Assembly: GCA_022616725.1 (NCBI GenBank)
Contig: JAKEEH010000194.1
Location: 1 to 55,631 of the forward strand
DNA from: Limisphaerales bacterium
GTDB taxonomy: Bacteria > Verrucomicrobiota > Verrucomicrobiia > Limisphaerales > JAKEEH01
Length of the DNA: 55,631 nucleotides
Reading direction: 5' to 3'
Positions 24,601 to 34,500 of the stretch are shown piece after piece. The position numbers were made by a program, and so were the translations under genes. The first letter of the stretch is position 1; every line of letters starts with the position of its first letter. The notes under the pieces are model-generated. The model was not told where the DNA came from, made no database searches, and was given only the letters and a program-made list of their open reading frames with translations.

Positions 24601-27196
24601 AATCGGTGAAACTGTTTCTGCCCCTCACTCGATCACCCTGAGCAATGCTTTGTCGGGCGCGCATCAATTCACCGCTCGAGCCGTTGACGAGGCGGGTGCT
24701 GTGCTGGTGTCTCAACCCCTCACGATTCTGGTGCAACCGCTTCCGGCTCTTGCGGCGGTGCTTTGGCAGGACGTAACCCATGCGGGAAACTGGCCGGGAC
24801 TTTACGGCGCCGATGGCTGCGTCATTGTCAATCATAAGACGAATTTGCCGCCGGCGGTCACTATTTCGATCTCCGATGCCGTGTCACACACCTGGGCCGC
24901 CACAACGGACGACACGCGCGCGCTCGCCACCGCCCAAGACGCAGGCGGCCGTATCGCTGCGGCATGGATCGCGTCAACCACTTTCTTGCTGTCGATCGTA
25001 CTGCCCGAAACCGAATTGTATCGACTCGGGCTATACTTTTTGGATTGGGACACGCCCAACGAACGTGTCCAGACGGTGGAGTTCATTGATCCAACAACAC
25101 AGGCCGTCTTGAATGTGCACACCATTTCCAATTTCAGTGCCGGCGTGTGGCTCGTGGCCGCCGTGCGCGGCAACGTGGCGGTGCGTTTGACGGGCCTTGT
25201 CGGCCCGGGTCCTGTCCTGAGCGGGGTCTTTCTCGACAAACTGTCCAATGCACCCCCGGCCGTGAACCTGACCAGCCCGGTCCACGGCCAACTGATCAAC
25301 TTGCCTGCGGATCTCGAGATGGAGGCCGCGGTGTCGGATACCGACGGCGCCGTCGGGCGCACGGAGTTTTACCTGGACGGCGTGCTCGTGGGAGTTGCGA
25401 GACAGATTCCTTTCAAGGTAACGCTGACGAACCTTCTTGTTGGCACCCACACGGCGGTCGCCCGGGCGTATGACAGCCTCGGAAGCTTCAGCGAGTCTGT
25501 CCCGATAGTGTTCGAGGCAGCGTTGCCCCGTACCGCAGCCATCTTCCTCGGCGAGGACGTCACCACTCGCGGAGACTGGTCGCAGCGATACGGAACCGAA
25601 GGCTTCTTGCTTCCCCCCCTCACCAACTGGTGGCCGACCGGCTTTCCTTATGACGTCACCGGCAGTCCATGGCTGGAATTTGGCTTGAGCGCGGATTATC
25701 TCGAAGTCCGCGATCAATTTGTCCGCGCATGGCCCTTCATGTATTCCTATTCGAACGTTGTTTACGATTTGAATCTGTCTGACGGGCAGTCGCGCAGGGT
25801 CGCGTTGTACTTTTTCGATGATCGCAACTACGAGCAAAACCTAGCCGTTCTCGACGCCCTTACCGGGCAAATCCTGGATTCGCGCGTCGTGACAAACGGC
25901 CTCAGCGGACGCTATCTCGTCTGGAACGCCCGCGGGCATTTGCTGTTGCGCCTGACAAACCCGATTCCTGGATCCCAGCCGCGGGTCTGCGGTCTGTTTC
26001 TCGATCCGTTTACAAACGCTCTGCCGCAGGTCGAACTCGTGCAACCCGCCGGCCCACTTGACGTCGATACGCCCGCAACAATTCTGGTAGCGGCTGCGGC
26101 ACAGGCACCTGACGGCATGGACCGGGTTGAATTTCACACGGCCAAGGGCAAGCTCGGCGAGGTGTCTGATCCGCCCTACGAATTTCTGTGGGCATTTCCA
26201 ATCGGGGGAACGCATCGGGTGTTTGCAAGAGCTGTGAGCCGTTCGGGCGGGGCACAGGATTCCCAAGAGGTGATCGTAAACGTACGCTTCGCCACGGCTG
26301 CTAAAGCGCGATTTGTCGGAACAGACTTCCAAACGGGCGGAGATTGGAGGGGCGTGTACGGACGGGAAGGCTACTGGCTCCCAGGCACGCAAAAGTTCAG
26401 CAATTTCCCGCCAAGTGTCAGTGTTGTCAGCACTCAGTTATGGACTGATTACGGCAACCCGGGGCTGGCGCGCGCGTTGAGACGTCCGGACGGGATCGGT
26501 CGCATATTCTCATTTTGGTACGGAGAAATGCTGCAATTTCCAATCAGCCTGAACGACGGCCGCTCTCATCGTGTTTCTGTTTACAATTATGCGGGAGGAT
26601 GGACGAACCCCGCGAGCATTACGGTACGCGCAAGAGATTCCGACCAAATGCTGGATGTGCGTGAGATTACCAACCAGGCAAGCGGCACGTATTTGACTTG
26701 GGATATTGAGGGCGGCGTTGACCTGCAGGTTTCCACCGCTCCCGGAGCATTAGCGTTTATCAATGCAATATTTGCTGACCCAAACCCCGACCGGTACTTT
26801 GATTGGCAGGGCCAATATTTCACGCCCGCAGAGCGGGTGAATGTCACGATCAGCGGCCCGGCCGCCGATCCCGACACCGACGGCTATGACAATTGGGCAG
26901 AATTTCTGCTTGGACGGGACCCGCGCACCCGCGACCCGCAACCGCCCCTTTGGCTGGAGCGCGAAAGCGACGCCCTGTTTTTGCACGTGCTTGTATCCGG
27001 AACGGCTGACAGCGACGACATCGCTGTGGAATCTTCTCTTGATCTGAAAAGCTGGACCTCACAAGCGCCAGTTGAACTGGCAAATCTGCGCCAGCGGGAG
27101 CAACAGATCGAGCGGCTTTACAAACTGATTGTGCAACTGGAAAGCCCGCGGATGCTCTTCTTTCGCTTGCGGTTTGAGCCCGCCCCTCCCCCGTAG
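21614..27196 (+). CDS. giant secreted propeller / di-haem cytochrome c / Ig-module protein
   Basis: 1860 aa, one frame. A leader with a hydrophobic core (about 35-45, MFAIIAALMW) suggests export. Residues about 65-460 form a glucose/sorbosone-dehydrogenase-type beta-propeller (GALAFGPDGYLYVSVG, ATGFRNPLGMAFD, GGDYGWPYLEG). Residues about 465-785 resemble the SO_2930-type di-haem cytochrome, with haem-c sites C618MNCH and C695AACH. A concanavalin-like domain follows (about 785-955). Then come three pairs of an Ig-like domain (VEFYDG, TEFYLDG, VEFHTAKG) and a module of about 170 residues marked by GNW/GDW and YG (THAGNWPGLYG, TTRGDWSQRYG, QTGGDWRGVYG). The end contains a DTDGYDNWAEFLLGRDP linker. 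It probably oxidises a sugar or alcohol and passes electrons to its own haems; substrate and acceptor are unknown. The start is uncertain (21614 or 21716). Confidence 0.85.
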   Translation: MDSRKRIECRVFSCRSGLPNIPCFGSGLIAQSWGMFAIIAALMWCNSIRCPADENGIVRVSNSTIRLPSRIPVQGYALVDALPGIWFKDPVALASPPGETNRLFVVERSGAIYVITNLARPEKSLFLDLSHWIDAKSPIAGLLGLEFHPGVATNRFFFVFGTVTTSTSGAQNSYHDVLARFEVSPENPNTAQFGSRRIIFAQYDDHDLHNGGALAFGPDGYLYVSVGERVYRDPNSQDQAPIDRDLQGSILRIDVDGRPGNLPPNPHPASTTNYWIPVDNPFVGATQFHGRAVSPAEVRTELFATGFRNPLGMAFDSTTGDLYVVDVGEAVQEEVDLVVAGGDYGWPYLEGLRNSGYAPPPQFSPRPPLHVYSHGWNGGTNGDCVIGGVVYRGDEIPLLQGRFVFADFRSGYVWALHRQNGVATVEHLLNTTMGLTALGKDPRNGGVLAVHYFDGTVLRLVYVPAEDATNVPRTLADTGLFADLSTLTPNAGIIPYDINVPFWSDHATKQRWFCLPETSMTIGFNPTGAWTFPTGGVWIKHFELQLTNGQAESARRLETRVLVNSEEGFYGLTYRWDDSGTNAALVADHGHDERFVIWDDQGNILREQTWRYPSRAECMNCHSKWGDRVLGFNTAQLNREVAHGAGQTNQLHALASAGYFDRLPPDPEELPALAKANDLTAPLEFRARSYFQANCAACHAPGAHGFVPWDARITTPLAEAEIVSDGGVIKPGSLRESRLYHRLLGDTRLMPPIATTVRNFDAIELVANWITNIPPAPWSYASFGEVVHPGGSILSNGVFYVGGTGRSIQSNPDEFQFIHRPFDYPTAQVIARLTSQSLGDPQAVAGLMLRDSVGTAAPFVMVGMRGDGMVFTAGRPVADVIPVLDVFGPAILPQWLRLVRRGNDIRGFRSDDRINWVELGSASIVSDSLHAGLAVNSGSRTRFNNALFDNLSSLAISLASSAPAVMQQPSHIPLHASVENSGRALARVEFYDGTNQIGETVSAPHSITLSNALSGAHQFTARAVDEAGAVLVSQPLTILVQPLPALAAVLWQDVTHAGNWPGLYGADGCVIVNHKTNLPPAVTISISDAVSHTWAATTDDTRALATAQDAGGRIAAAWIASTTFLLSIVLPETELYRLGLYFLDWDTPNERVQTVEFIDPTTQAVLNVHTISNFSAGVWLVAAVRGNVAVRLTGLVGPGPVLSGVFLDKLSNAPPAVNLTSPVHGQLINLPADLEMEAAVSDTDGAVGRTEFYLDGVLVGVARQIPFKVTLTNLLVGTHTAVARAYDSLGSFSESVPIVFEAALPRTAAIFLGEDVTTRGDWSQRYGTEGFLLPPLTNWWPTGFPYDVTGSPWLEFGLSADYLEVRDQFVRAWPFMYSYSNVVYDLNLSDGQSRRVALYFFDDRNYEQNLAVLDALTGQILDSRVVTNGLSGRYLVWNARGHLLLRLTNPIPGSQPRVCGLFLDPFTNALPQVELVQPAGPLDVDTPATILVAAAAQAPDGMDRVEFHTAKGKLGEVSDPPYEFLWAFPIGGTHRVFARAVSRSGGAQDSQEVIVNVRFATAAKARFVGTDFQTGGDWRGVYGREGYWLPGTQKFSNFPPSVSVVSTQLWTDYGNPGLARALRRPDGIGRIFSFWYGEMLQFPISLNDGRSHRVSVYNYAGGWTNPASITVRARDSDQMLDVREITNQASGTYLTWDIEGGVDLQVSTAPGALAFINAIFADPNPDRYFDWQGQYFTPAERVNVTISGPAADPDTDGYDNWAEFLLGRDPRTRDPQPPLWLERESDALFLHVLVSGTADSDDIAVESSLDLKSWTSQAPVELANLRQREQQIERLYKLIVQLESPRMLFFRLRFEPAPPP

Positions 27197-27236
27197 CAGT
27201 ACTGCGGAGAGCGGTGATTTGATTTAGCGTTCGGAG

Positions 27237-28313
27237 ATGCGAACGGCTGACTTTGACTACGAGTTGCCGGAGAAGCTGATTGCCCAGCATCCCGCGCCGA
27301 TGCGTGACGCCTCGCGCCTTCTGGTCTTGAATCGCGCGACCGGTTCGCTCACCCACACACGATTTCCCACACTGGTGGATTATCTTCGACCGGATGACGT
27401 GTTGGTCTTGAATGATTCTCGCGTGATAAACGCGCGTTTGCGCGGCGCGAATCGCAAGACCGGTGGTGAGTTCGAGGTCCTGTTATTGACTGAAAACCGA
27501 AACAACGACTGGTGGGTTCTGCTGCGTCCGGGCAAGCGCGCGCGCGTCGGGACCGAGATCGTCCTGAGAAACTGTGCCGGGCAGGACACGCCCGTTTCTG
27601 CGAAAGTCATTGACATAAATGAAGAGGGCCATCGTCGCCTGCGATTCACAGGCACCGCGAACATTCTCCTCGAGCTGGATGCTCTCGGTGAAGCGCCTCT
27701 GCCGCCGTATATTCGCCGCGGAAAACAGGAAGATACTGCGCTCGACGTCGAGCGTTACCAAACCTTGTACGCCGCCGCGGATGGATCAGTCGCCGCGCCC
27801 ACCGCCGGTTTGCACTTTTCGGAGAATGTCCTTGACCGGATCCGCGCGCGCGGCGTCGAAATTCGCCACGTCACGCTCCACGTTGGCCTCGGAACCTTCG
27901 CTCCCGTTAAGGTCGAACACCTCGAGAGACATGTCATGCACTCCGAGCGCTATCACGTTCCGCCCCAAACGGCCGCCGCCATCAATGCAGCCAAAGCCGA
28001 GGGTCGTCGCGTCATTGCCGTGGGCACCACGTCCGTGCGCGTTCTCGAGAGTGTTGCCGCAAAGCACAAGGGAAAAATTGTTGCCGATGGCGACGAGACA
28101 AATATCTTCATTTTTCCTCCGTTCCAATTTCAAATCGCGGATGCCTTATTGACAAATTTTCACTTGCCTCACTCCACCTTGCTGATGCTGGTCAGCGCCT
28201 TTGCTGCGCCGGGAGAAACTCGCGGCCGCGATATGGTCCTCCGGGCTTACGCCGAAGCCATTCGTCTGCGATATCGCTTCTTCAGTTACGGCGACGCGAT
28301 GCTCATCGTGTGA
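27237..28313 (+). CDS. queA: S-adenosylmethionine:tRNA ribosyltransferase-isomerase QueA
   Basis: Cytoplasmic enzyme that transfers and isomerises the ribosyl part of SAM onto 7-aminomethyl-7-deazaguanine in tRNA, giving epoxyqueuosine. It is 358 aa, the usual length. The start MRTADFDYELPEKLIAQHP matches the family start, which supports the ATG at 27237 even though GGAG abuts it without spacing. Other signatures are VLNDSRVINARLRG, TAGLHFSENVLDRI, HVGLGTFAPVK, VGTTSVRVLES and NFHLPHSTLLMLVSAFAG-like FHLPHSTLLMLVSAFAAPG. It follows the giant gene by 40 nt and may share its transcript, with no functional link apparent. No other queuosine gene is in the window. Confidence 0.96.
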   Translation: MRTADFDYELPEKLIAQHPAPMRDASRLLVLNRATGSLTHTRFPTLVDYLRPDDVLVLNDSRVINARLRGANRKTGGEFEVLLLTENRNNDWWVLLRPGKRARVGTEIVLRNCAGQDTPVSAKVIDINEEGHRRLRFTGTANILLELDALGEAPLPPYIRRGKQEDTALDVERYQTLYAAADGSVAAPTAGLHFSENVLDRIRARGVEIRHVTLHVGLGTFAPVKVEHLERHVMHSERYHVPPQTAAAINAAKAEGRRVIAVGTTSVRVLESVAAKHKGKIVADGDETNIFIFPPFQFQIADALLTNFHLPHSTLLMLVSAFAAPGETRGRDMVLRAYAEAIRLRYRFFSYGDAMLIV

Positions 28314-28484
28314 CCTGACGCGAGCGGACCGGGCTTAGGGAACCCCGCGTCGCTGTTTCGGGATCGCGTACGCAGAGGTGCCCTTGGTGAACAGCCAACA
28401 CAAGATCAGCTCCCTACCGTCGGGCGTTACAGAGTCGGGATTCCGCCAAACGCAATTCGTTTGCAAGTTGCTGGGATTCTAACA

Positions 28485-28506
28485 CTTAGGAAACGAGTTT
28501 CTTAAG
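28485..28506. terminator. hairpin between convergent queA and CotH genes
   Basis: CTTAGGAAAC (28485-28494) pairs with GTTTCTTAAG (28497-28506) over 10 positions with one wobble and a 2-nt loop. A second hairpin, CAAACG-CAATT-CGTTTG, lies at 28447-28463. Both sit in the 208-nt gap between the convergent genes. Neither has a clear T-run, so terminator function is only likely by position. Confidence 0.3.
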
Positions 28507-28521
28507 AGCGTCGAAGGGGCG

Positions 28522-31500
28522 TTATGGGGGGAGGAGGAAGACGCGGTAAAATCGCTGCGAGGTCAGTTGATCCTGAACGAGTAAGGTTGGGCTGGCGGCG
28601 ACGCGAATGGGGCCGAGTTGCTGCCAGGGTGCGGAGGCCAGGTTGTCTTTGTAGTCAACGCGATAGGAACGGCCGGGGATCGAGGTGGTGATCAGGGAAA
28701 TCTGGCCACCCGCCAAGGTGATGCTGAGGATCTCAGGCGCGGAGGGGTTCGGGTTGGGATTGGCGGCTCCGGGGCTGGGCAAGGGCATAAAGTACACTGC
28801 TCCGGTGCCTTCTGGGTAGCGGCCCTGGCTGATGTCGTTGGTTTGGGCGCCGAAAGTCACGGCGTCGATGAGCGCGCCGTCGGCAGCGAACAGTCCGATG
28901 GCTTCGCCGGCCTGGCGCAGTTGGAAGTTGACGTGGAGATCGGCGCGGTTGGTGGAATTCTGGCCAGTCTCGCCGTCGGCCCAAACGAGGAGATAGCCTA
29001 GCGGAGGAATGCGGAAGTGGCCGTTGTCGGGAATCTCGAACTGAAATTTGTTCGTGAGATTATCAGTAAGAAACAGGCCGCCCAGATCGACCGCGAAGGA
29101 ATTCGGATTGTAGAGCTCGAACCAGTCATCGGCGGCGTCGTCGGCTGGATCGCGAATGAAACCATCGTTTGCGGCCATCCACTCGTTGATATAGATCCTG
29201 GTAGGCGGCGCGGAACCGTTGTTGGCCGCTCCGGGGGTGAGAACGAAGAATTGCTGGCGATCAAAGAGCTGGCCGTCGGGAAAGGAACCGTAACTGCGGT
29301 CCGGCGGGAGATTGTCGAAGTTCAGGTAATCAACCACCTGCGGCACACCGTTGGCGAAGCGCGTCAGGGCGACGGAGCCGCTGGCCGAGGTCAATCGGAA
29401 GCTCGTATGTTCCTGTGCTGCGGTGGTTTCATCCGGCTCGCCGTCGAGAACGATGATTTTGAACTGGCCAGGATTAATTGTTCCACCCGGCGGGAAGGCC
29501 CAGTTGGTGAGGTTCTGGTAATTATCGGTCAAATAAAATCCATCGAGGGGAATTGGCGTTGCACCTGAATTGTAGAGTTCGAGCCATGGTTCGCGTTCGC
29601 CTTGCGCATCCGTGAAGCCAGTGGTGTTGGCGGTTTGCACTTCGTTGAGCCAGAGCGGGGGATAGGGCGGAAGGGATACACGCTGCGAGGAGTTTGTGCC
29701 GGGGCTGGCGAAAACAGCCAGCGTCCCAGCGGGGGCGCGCACGTTGATGGTGGCGCGCAGGGAGGCGCCGAGACGAACCTCCAGGTTGGTGGCATTGCTC
29801 GATGGGAGATACCAAAAGCTCAAGGTATGGGTGGCATTGGTGTTGAGGCCCGCGATATCCTGGTAAAGGTAGTTGAATTGACCGCCAGCGGCAGTGAAGC
29901 GAAGATCGAGGCTGGAATTGCCAGTCAGGTTCGTTGCCGGGCTTTGGGTCGAATTGATGCCATTGGTTCCTTGAACTTCCCAGTCCGGCGCCAGAGGTAA
30001 TTCGAAGCCGCCATTAGCCAGGAGGTTGTTGCCCGTTGCCGGAACAGTTCCAGTAACCAACGATATGTCGTCAATGTGCACATTGCCCGCGCTGTTGAGG
30101 TAAAGAAGGAAACGGGTTTCACTGGGGATGCCAGAAACCGAGAAAAACCTCCAGCCACTGCCGTCGCCCCAGTTGCTGACGCGAGAGTTGTCCTGAAACG
30201 GGTCGAGTAATTGCAGGGAGCCGCCTGCCCCATTGGCCGCCGCGGGCCATGGCGCGCGCGCTTCATACCTGATCTTGTCAACGAGAATTTCACCGGCGAT
30301 TTGTAAACCGGGCCGCAGTAGAGAGAGCGTTTCACCTTCGTTGTTGAGGGCGCCGTCGAATTGATCGAAGACGAGTCTGGTGGCGCCGTAGAGTTTGGCG
30401 AACTCACCGCGGTTCTTTGCGATGACCAGGTAGGAACGCGGGGCGAGAGTCGCGCCGGGCGGGAAGGTGTAACCGAGGCCGTTGACGCGCCAGTCCGAAA
30501 GGTCGAAGGCGAAGGCGGGGTGTGTGTTATGGAGTTCGAGGAAGGAAGCCTGCTCCGCCGGCGGATTGAACATGATTTCGCTGATCACGACAGTGCCGGC
30601 GGGATCAGGAAGAGGGCCGTTATAACTGACCGCGACCGTTCGGTTGGAGATCGTGTTACCGTTCCGATCCACGGCAGTTACAGTGAGCACATTTGTGCCC
30701 GCGGCGACTGGCACGCGGATTGTCCAGGCAAGCGGGCTCGTCCAAGTGATGGGATAAACGCCGCCGTTAACGAGGATGTCTTTGGCGGTGACCGGGGCCG
30801 TGCCGGTTAAAGTGATGTAGTTGTTGGTCGTTTGGATCAGAGCCGGGGTGAGAACATTGAAGTTGGTGGTTGGAATCTGGCCTAGGATAAAAGCGCGCCG
30901 GGCCGCAATCCAGTTCTTCATGGCCGTGGGAGTGTCAACCGGAACGTTGTTGGCGCGAAAGGCGGCGAATCGGGCATCGACCAGAGGCGAAGAGACTTCG
31001 GGCAACATAGGGCCATCGACGAGTTCGCGCATGGCGCACCAGAATTCGCGGACGAAGGGCGGGTGAGCGTACATGCGGGCGACGACGGGTTCGGAGTTTG
31101 CGGTGCTGAACAAGGGATCGGTCGTGCCGCGGCTGTCCTTGCCGAGAACGAGGTCCAGATCCCACAAGAGGAGCTTCCAAGGGCCTTGAGTGGGCTTGTA
31201 GGCGTACATGTTTTTGCCGCGCTCGTAGCCGTAGCTGTCCCAATTGCCAATCATGTGTTGAAGAGCCCAGACGCGCATACACGTGCGCATATCCATCAGG
31301 CCAACGGTGGCGCTGGTGTAGGGCTCGGGACCCGGGGCGTTGGCGGCGTCAACGAGGGCGAAGAGATCCGCAAAATCGTTCGGCTCAGTCCCGGCACGGG
31401 GACGCCACGTCCAACGGTAACGTTCGGGGCGCTTCTGCCCCGCGACGACGAAGTTTTGCATCGTGCATGTGATAATCTCAAAGCCGTTGCCGGCATCATC

Positions 31501-34500
31501 GAATTCGAACCAGTCTTCGATCTTGTGCAAGCGGCCGTTGGGATCGTTGGGGAAATATTCCTCGATGATGTCGTTGTTTGGCTGTTGGTGATCGAAGTAG
31601 ATCATGCCGCGCGGCTGACCATTAAGCGTGACGAAGATGTGGCGCTTGTGGTTGTAGCCAAGGCCGAGTTTGCGGCCAAACCAGTAAGCGGTCGTCTCGG
31701 CCTGAGCGCTCACGTCCTGATGAAAGGTGGGGCTATAGACGGGGTTTTGGCCGTTGAGGACAAAGGCCGCCGACCCAAGAAACAGATCATCCTTCGGAAA
31801 GTTTACTTCGTAATCGCAAGTGTTTCCGAGCGGCCCGTTGTACGGACCATTGGCGGTGTGCCAGGGGCTGCCACTATAATGCGTCTCCGCATTATATATA
31901 ATGCGGCGGCCATCGGCATAGACGAACGTGGCGTCGAGCCCTTCGTTGCTGTTTCTTTCCCGGGTCGTCCAGTAGTTGATGTTCGATTGGGTGACCCAGA
32001 GGTGGTAGGTAGCGATTGTTCCCGGGCGGGTGGTTTGGCCAAAACGCACGAGGCATTCGCGGGCGGGGGCCAAGGAGGGAAAGAGGCTGGTGGCGGGCAA
32101 AGGGTGGCTGTCGCGGGCGCTAATATGGAAGGCGACCATCGTGGCGGCGGCGTAGCCGGGAATCCTCGCCGAATAAATTTCGTCCCCCGCGAGGGCGTCG
32201 CCGGCTGTCCCATCATCGCGCATGGGGATGTCCATCAGGTTTGTGGCCGGGTCGAGACGATGACGCAGAGTGACGCTGGACAAAGGGTCTGGATCACTGA
32301 CACGCGCGGTGACGAGGACCGGCTGTCCGGCTGCCGGAAGGGCTGGGGTGTGGATGACATCGTAAATCGCCGAAGCGTTGTTGGGGAGCCAGCGACTGTT
32401 GGCGGCGCCGGGGGTGCCAAGATTGCCCGGGAGAACCATTTTAGCGGCGCATTCGATCCATTGTCCGCGAATGCGCATGAGGAAATTCGGGTCGCCGCGC
32501 AGCCAGCGGACGCGGGCGCGCAAGGTTGCCTGGTTGGTGCCGCCGGTGGGCATGGCGGCGACAGGGGTGCGAACGCGATTGGGACCGGAGTCGCCCCGTT
32601 CGACGGCACGCAGGTGGAGACACTGATTGCCGGCGAAGGCTCCAGAGGTTTGCACGGAGGTGCGCGCGTGAGTTCCCTGGAAGGCCCAGCCTGAAGGGCC
32701 GGATTCGAAGCCCGGGTTCAAAACGCGGTTGGTGCCGCCATTGCTGCGGACTTCAACGTCATCGATGAGGCATTCGCCCGGGCCTTCGATAAAGAGCTCG
32801 CAGCGGTTGGGCGTGCCGCTGCCCAGGGTCATGCCAAGAGCGATGGGGCCGGTGCGTTCGATGAGGGTCCAAGGCGCCTTGGCGGTCTCATCGCTGTCAC
32901 CCCAGTTGGCGGCGAGACGAATGTCGGACCGCGGATCGATCAGTTCAAGGGAACTGCCGCCGCCATCGCTCCATTGCCCCCAGCGCCCGCCGTCGTGCCA
33001 GGTAACTTCGCTGACGAGGATATAGGAGGCGTTGGTTGTAATGCTCGGACCGTTGGTTTGGAAGGAGTAATCGGGCATGGCAAGCGCCAGCCGCTCGCCG
33101 GCGTTGCTGAGTTGGCCGTCGTAATCACCCACGACGGAATGCGCGGGGACGGCTGGGTAGCGAGCGAGGAGGTTGGTGCGGTTCTTTGCGACGACGAGAT
33201 AACCGCCCGGGTTAATGATTGTGTTGGGCGGGATCGCGAAATCGACGCCGTCAATGAAGCGCCAGGAGCCGAGATCGACCGGAGCGGTGCCGCGATTGTA
33301 GAGTTCGACGTATTCGTCGTCGTCGCTGCCGGAGATCGGGTGATACATGATTTCGTTGATAATGATATCGCCGCGAAGGGGCAGCGGATTGCTGGAAAGG
33401 AAGCTTGGCGAGCTCAACTCCGACCAGGCCGGCGAGCCGTCGGGATAACGCCCGCGCGCGACGCCATTGGCTTGTGGTCCGAAACGAACGCCGTCGAAGA
33501 CGCGAGTGCGATTTGAATTCACGAGGAAAATTTCCTCGCCGTCGGAGCTCAGGTTGAAGCCAAGTTCAGTTTGAGTATATGCAACAAATCCGCGCGCCGG
33601 GACGATGGTGCCATCGGGAATTCGAAACTTGTTCGTGTCGAAATCATCGCTCAACCAGCAACCGCTGAGGTCCACGGCCTGGATGCTGGCATTGAACAAT
33701 TCTACATAATCGACCTGCGGGTCGTCGGTATTGGCGAGGAATTCGTTGATCACTATAGCTGACTGGGGGTCGGTCACGGGCGGTTCGGCTTGTCCGGGAG
33801 AGCCGCCGATCCGCGCGCTGGCGGCCCATGCTTTGACGCTGCGTTCACCATGGCTCGGGCGCGCCAAAACGAGGGAATGTCCAGCGCCGTCCGCGGCGAC
33901 GGGCCAGTCGTTTTCGCTGTCGTACTCAACTTGAAGCAGGTGAGCGCCCAGCTCATTTTCCAATCGAACAGTGCCTCGGCTGTTGGGCAGGTTTTCGGTC
34001 GAGACGTTGGTGGCCCCGCCCATAACGTTGGTCTGCCTGCGCCAGGGGCCGAGCACGCCGCTGATGCCGTAGTGATTCTGGATCGCCGCGGGATCGCGCG
34101 CTACGACGAGGAAAGCGTTACTCTGCAAGATCGTTCCAGGTGGGAACGTGTAATGAACATCTCCATCGAGGTGGAAGCCGCTGAGATCCTCGAAATATTC
34201 CTGCCCATTGAAGATTTCGATGTATTCAAGGCTCGAACCCGGAATCTCGCGCGGGTGGTACATGACCTCGGAAATGGCGAGACCAGTGCGTCGCGAACTG
34301 GGACCGAGGGCCTCGGAGGGCGCGGTAGGTGCGGCGGCCGAGGTGATCGCGATGACAACCAGGTTGAGAGCCTGCCACGACACCAGAGCGGAACGAGAGC
34401 AACAAATCACTTTGATTATACATAGTAAACCGCGAACGTGGCGCCGGAAACAATTCTGCGTTCGCACTTGCGGATATTCAGAATGCACACTGGGGCAGGT

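Noticed and set aside
31063-32694. 543-codon plus-strand frame
   Set aside because: It lies entirely opposite the CotH gene, lacks recognisable domains, is Gly/Val/Arg-rich in the way GC-rich antisense frames are, and the CotH frame has clear domain matches throughout.
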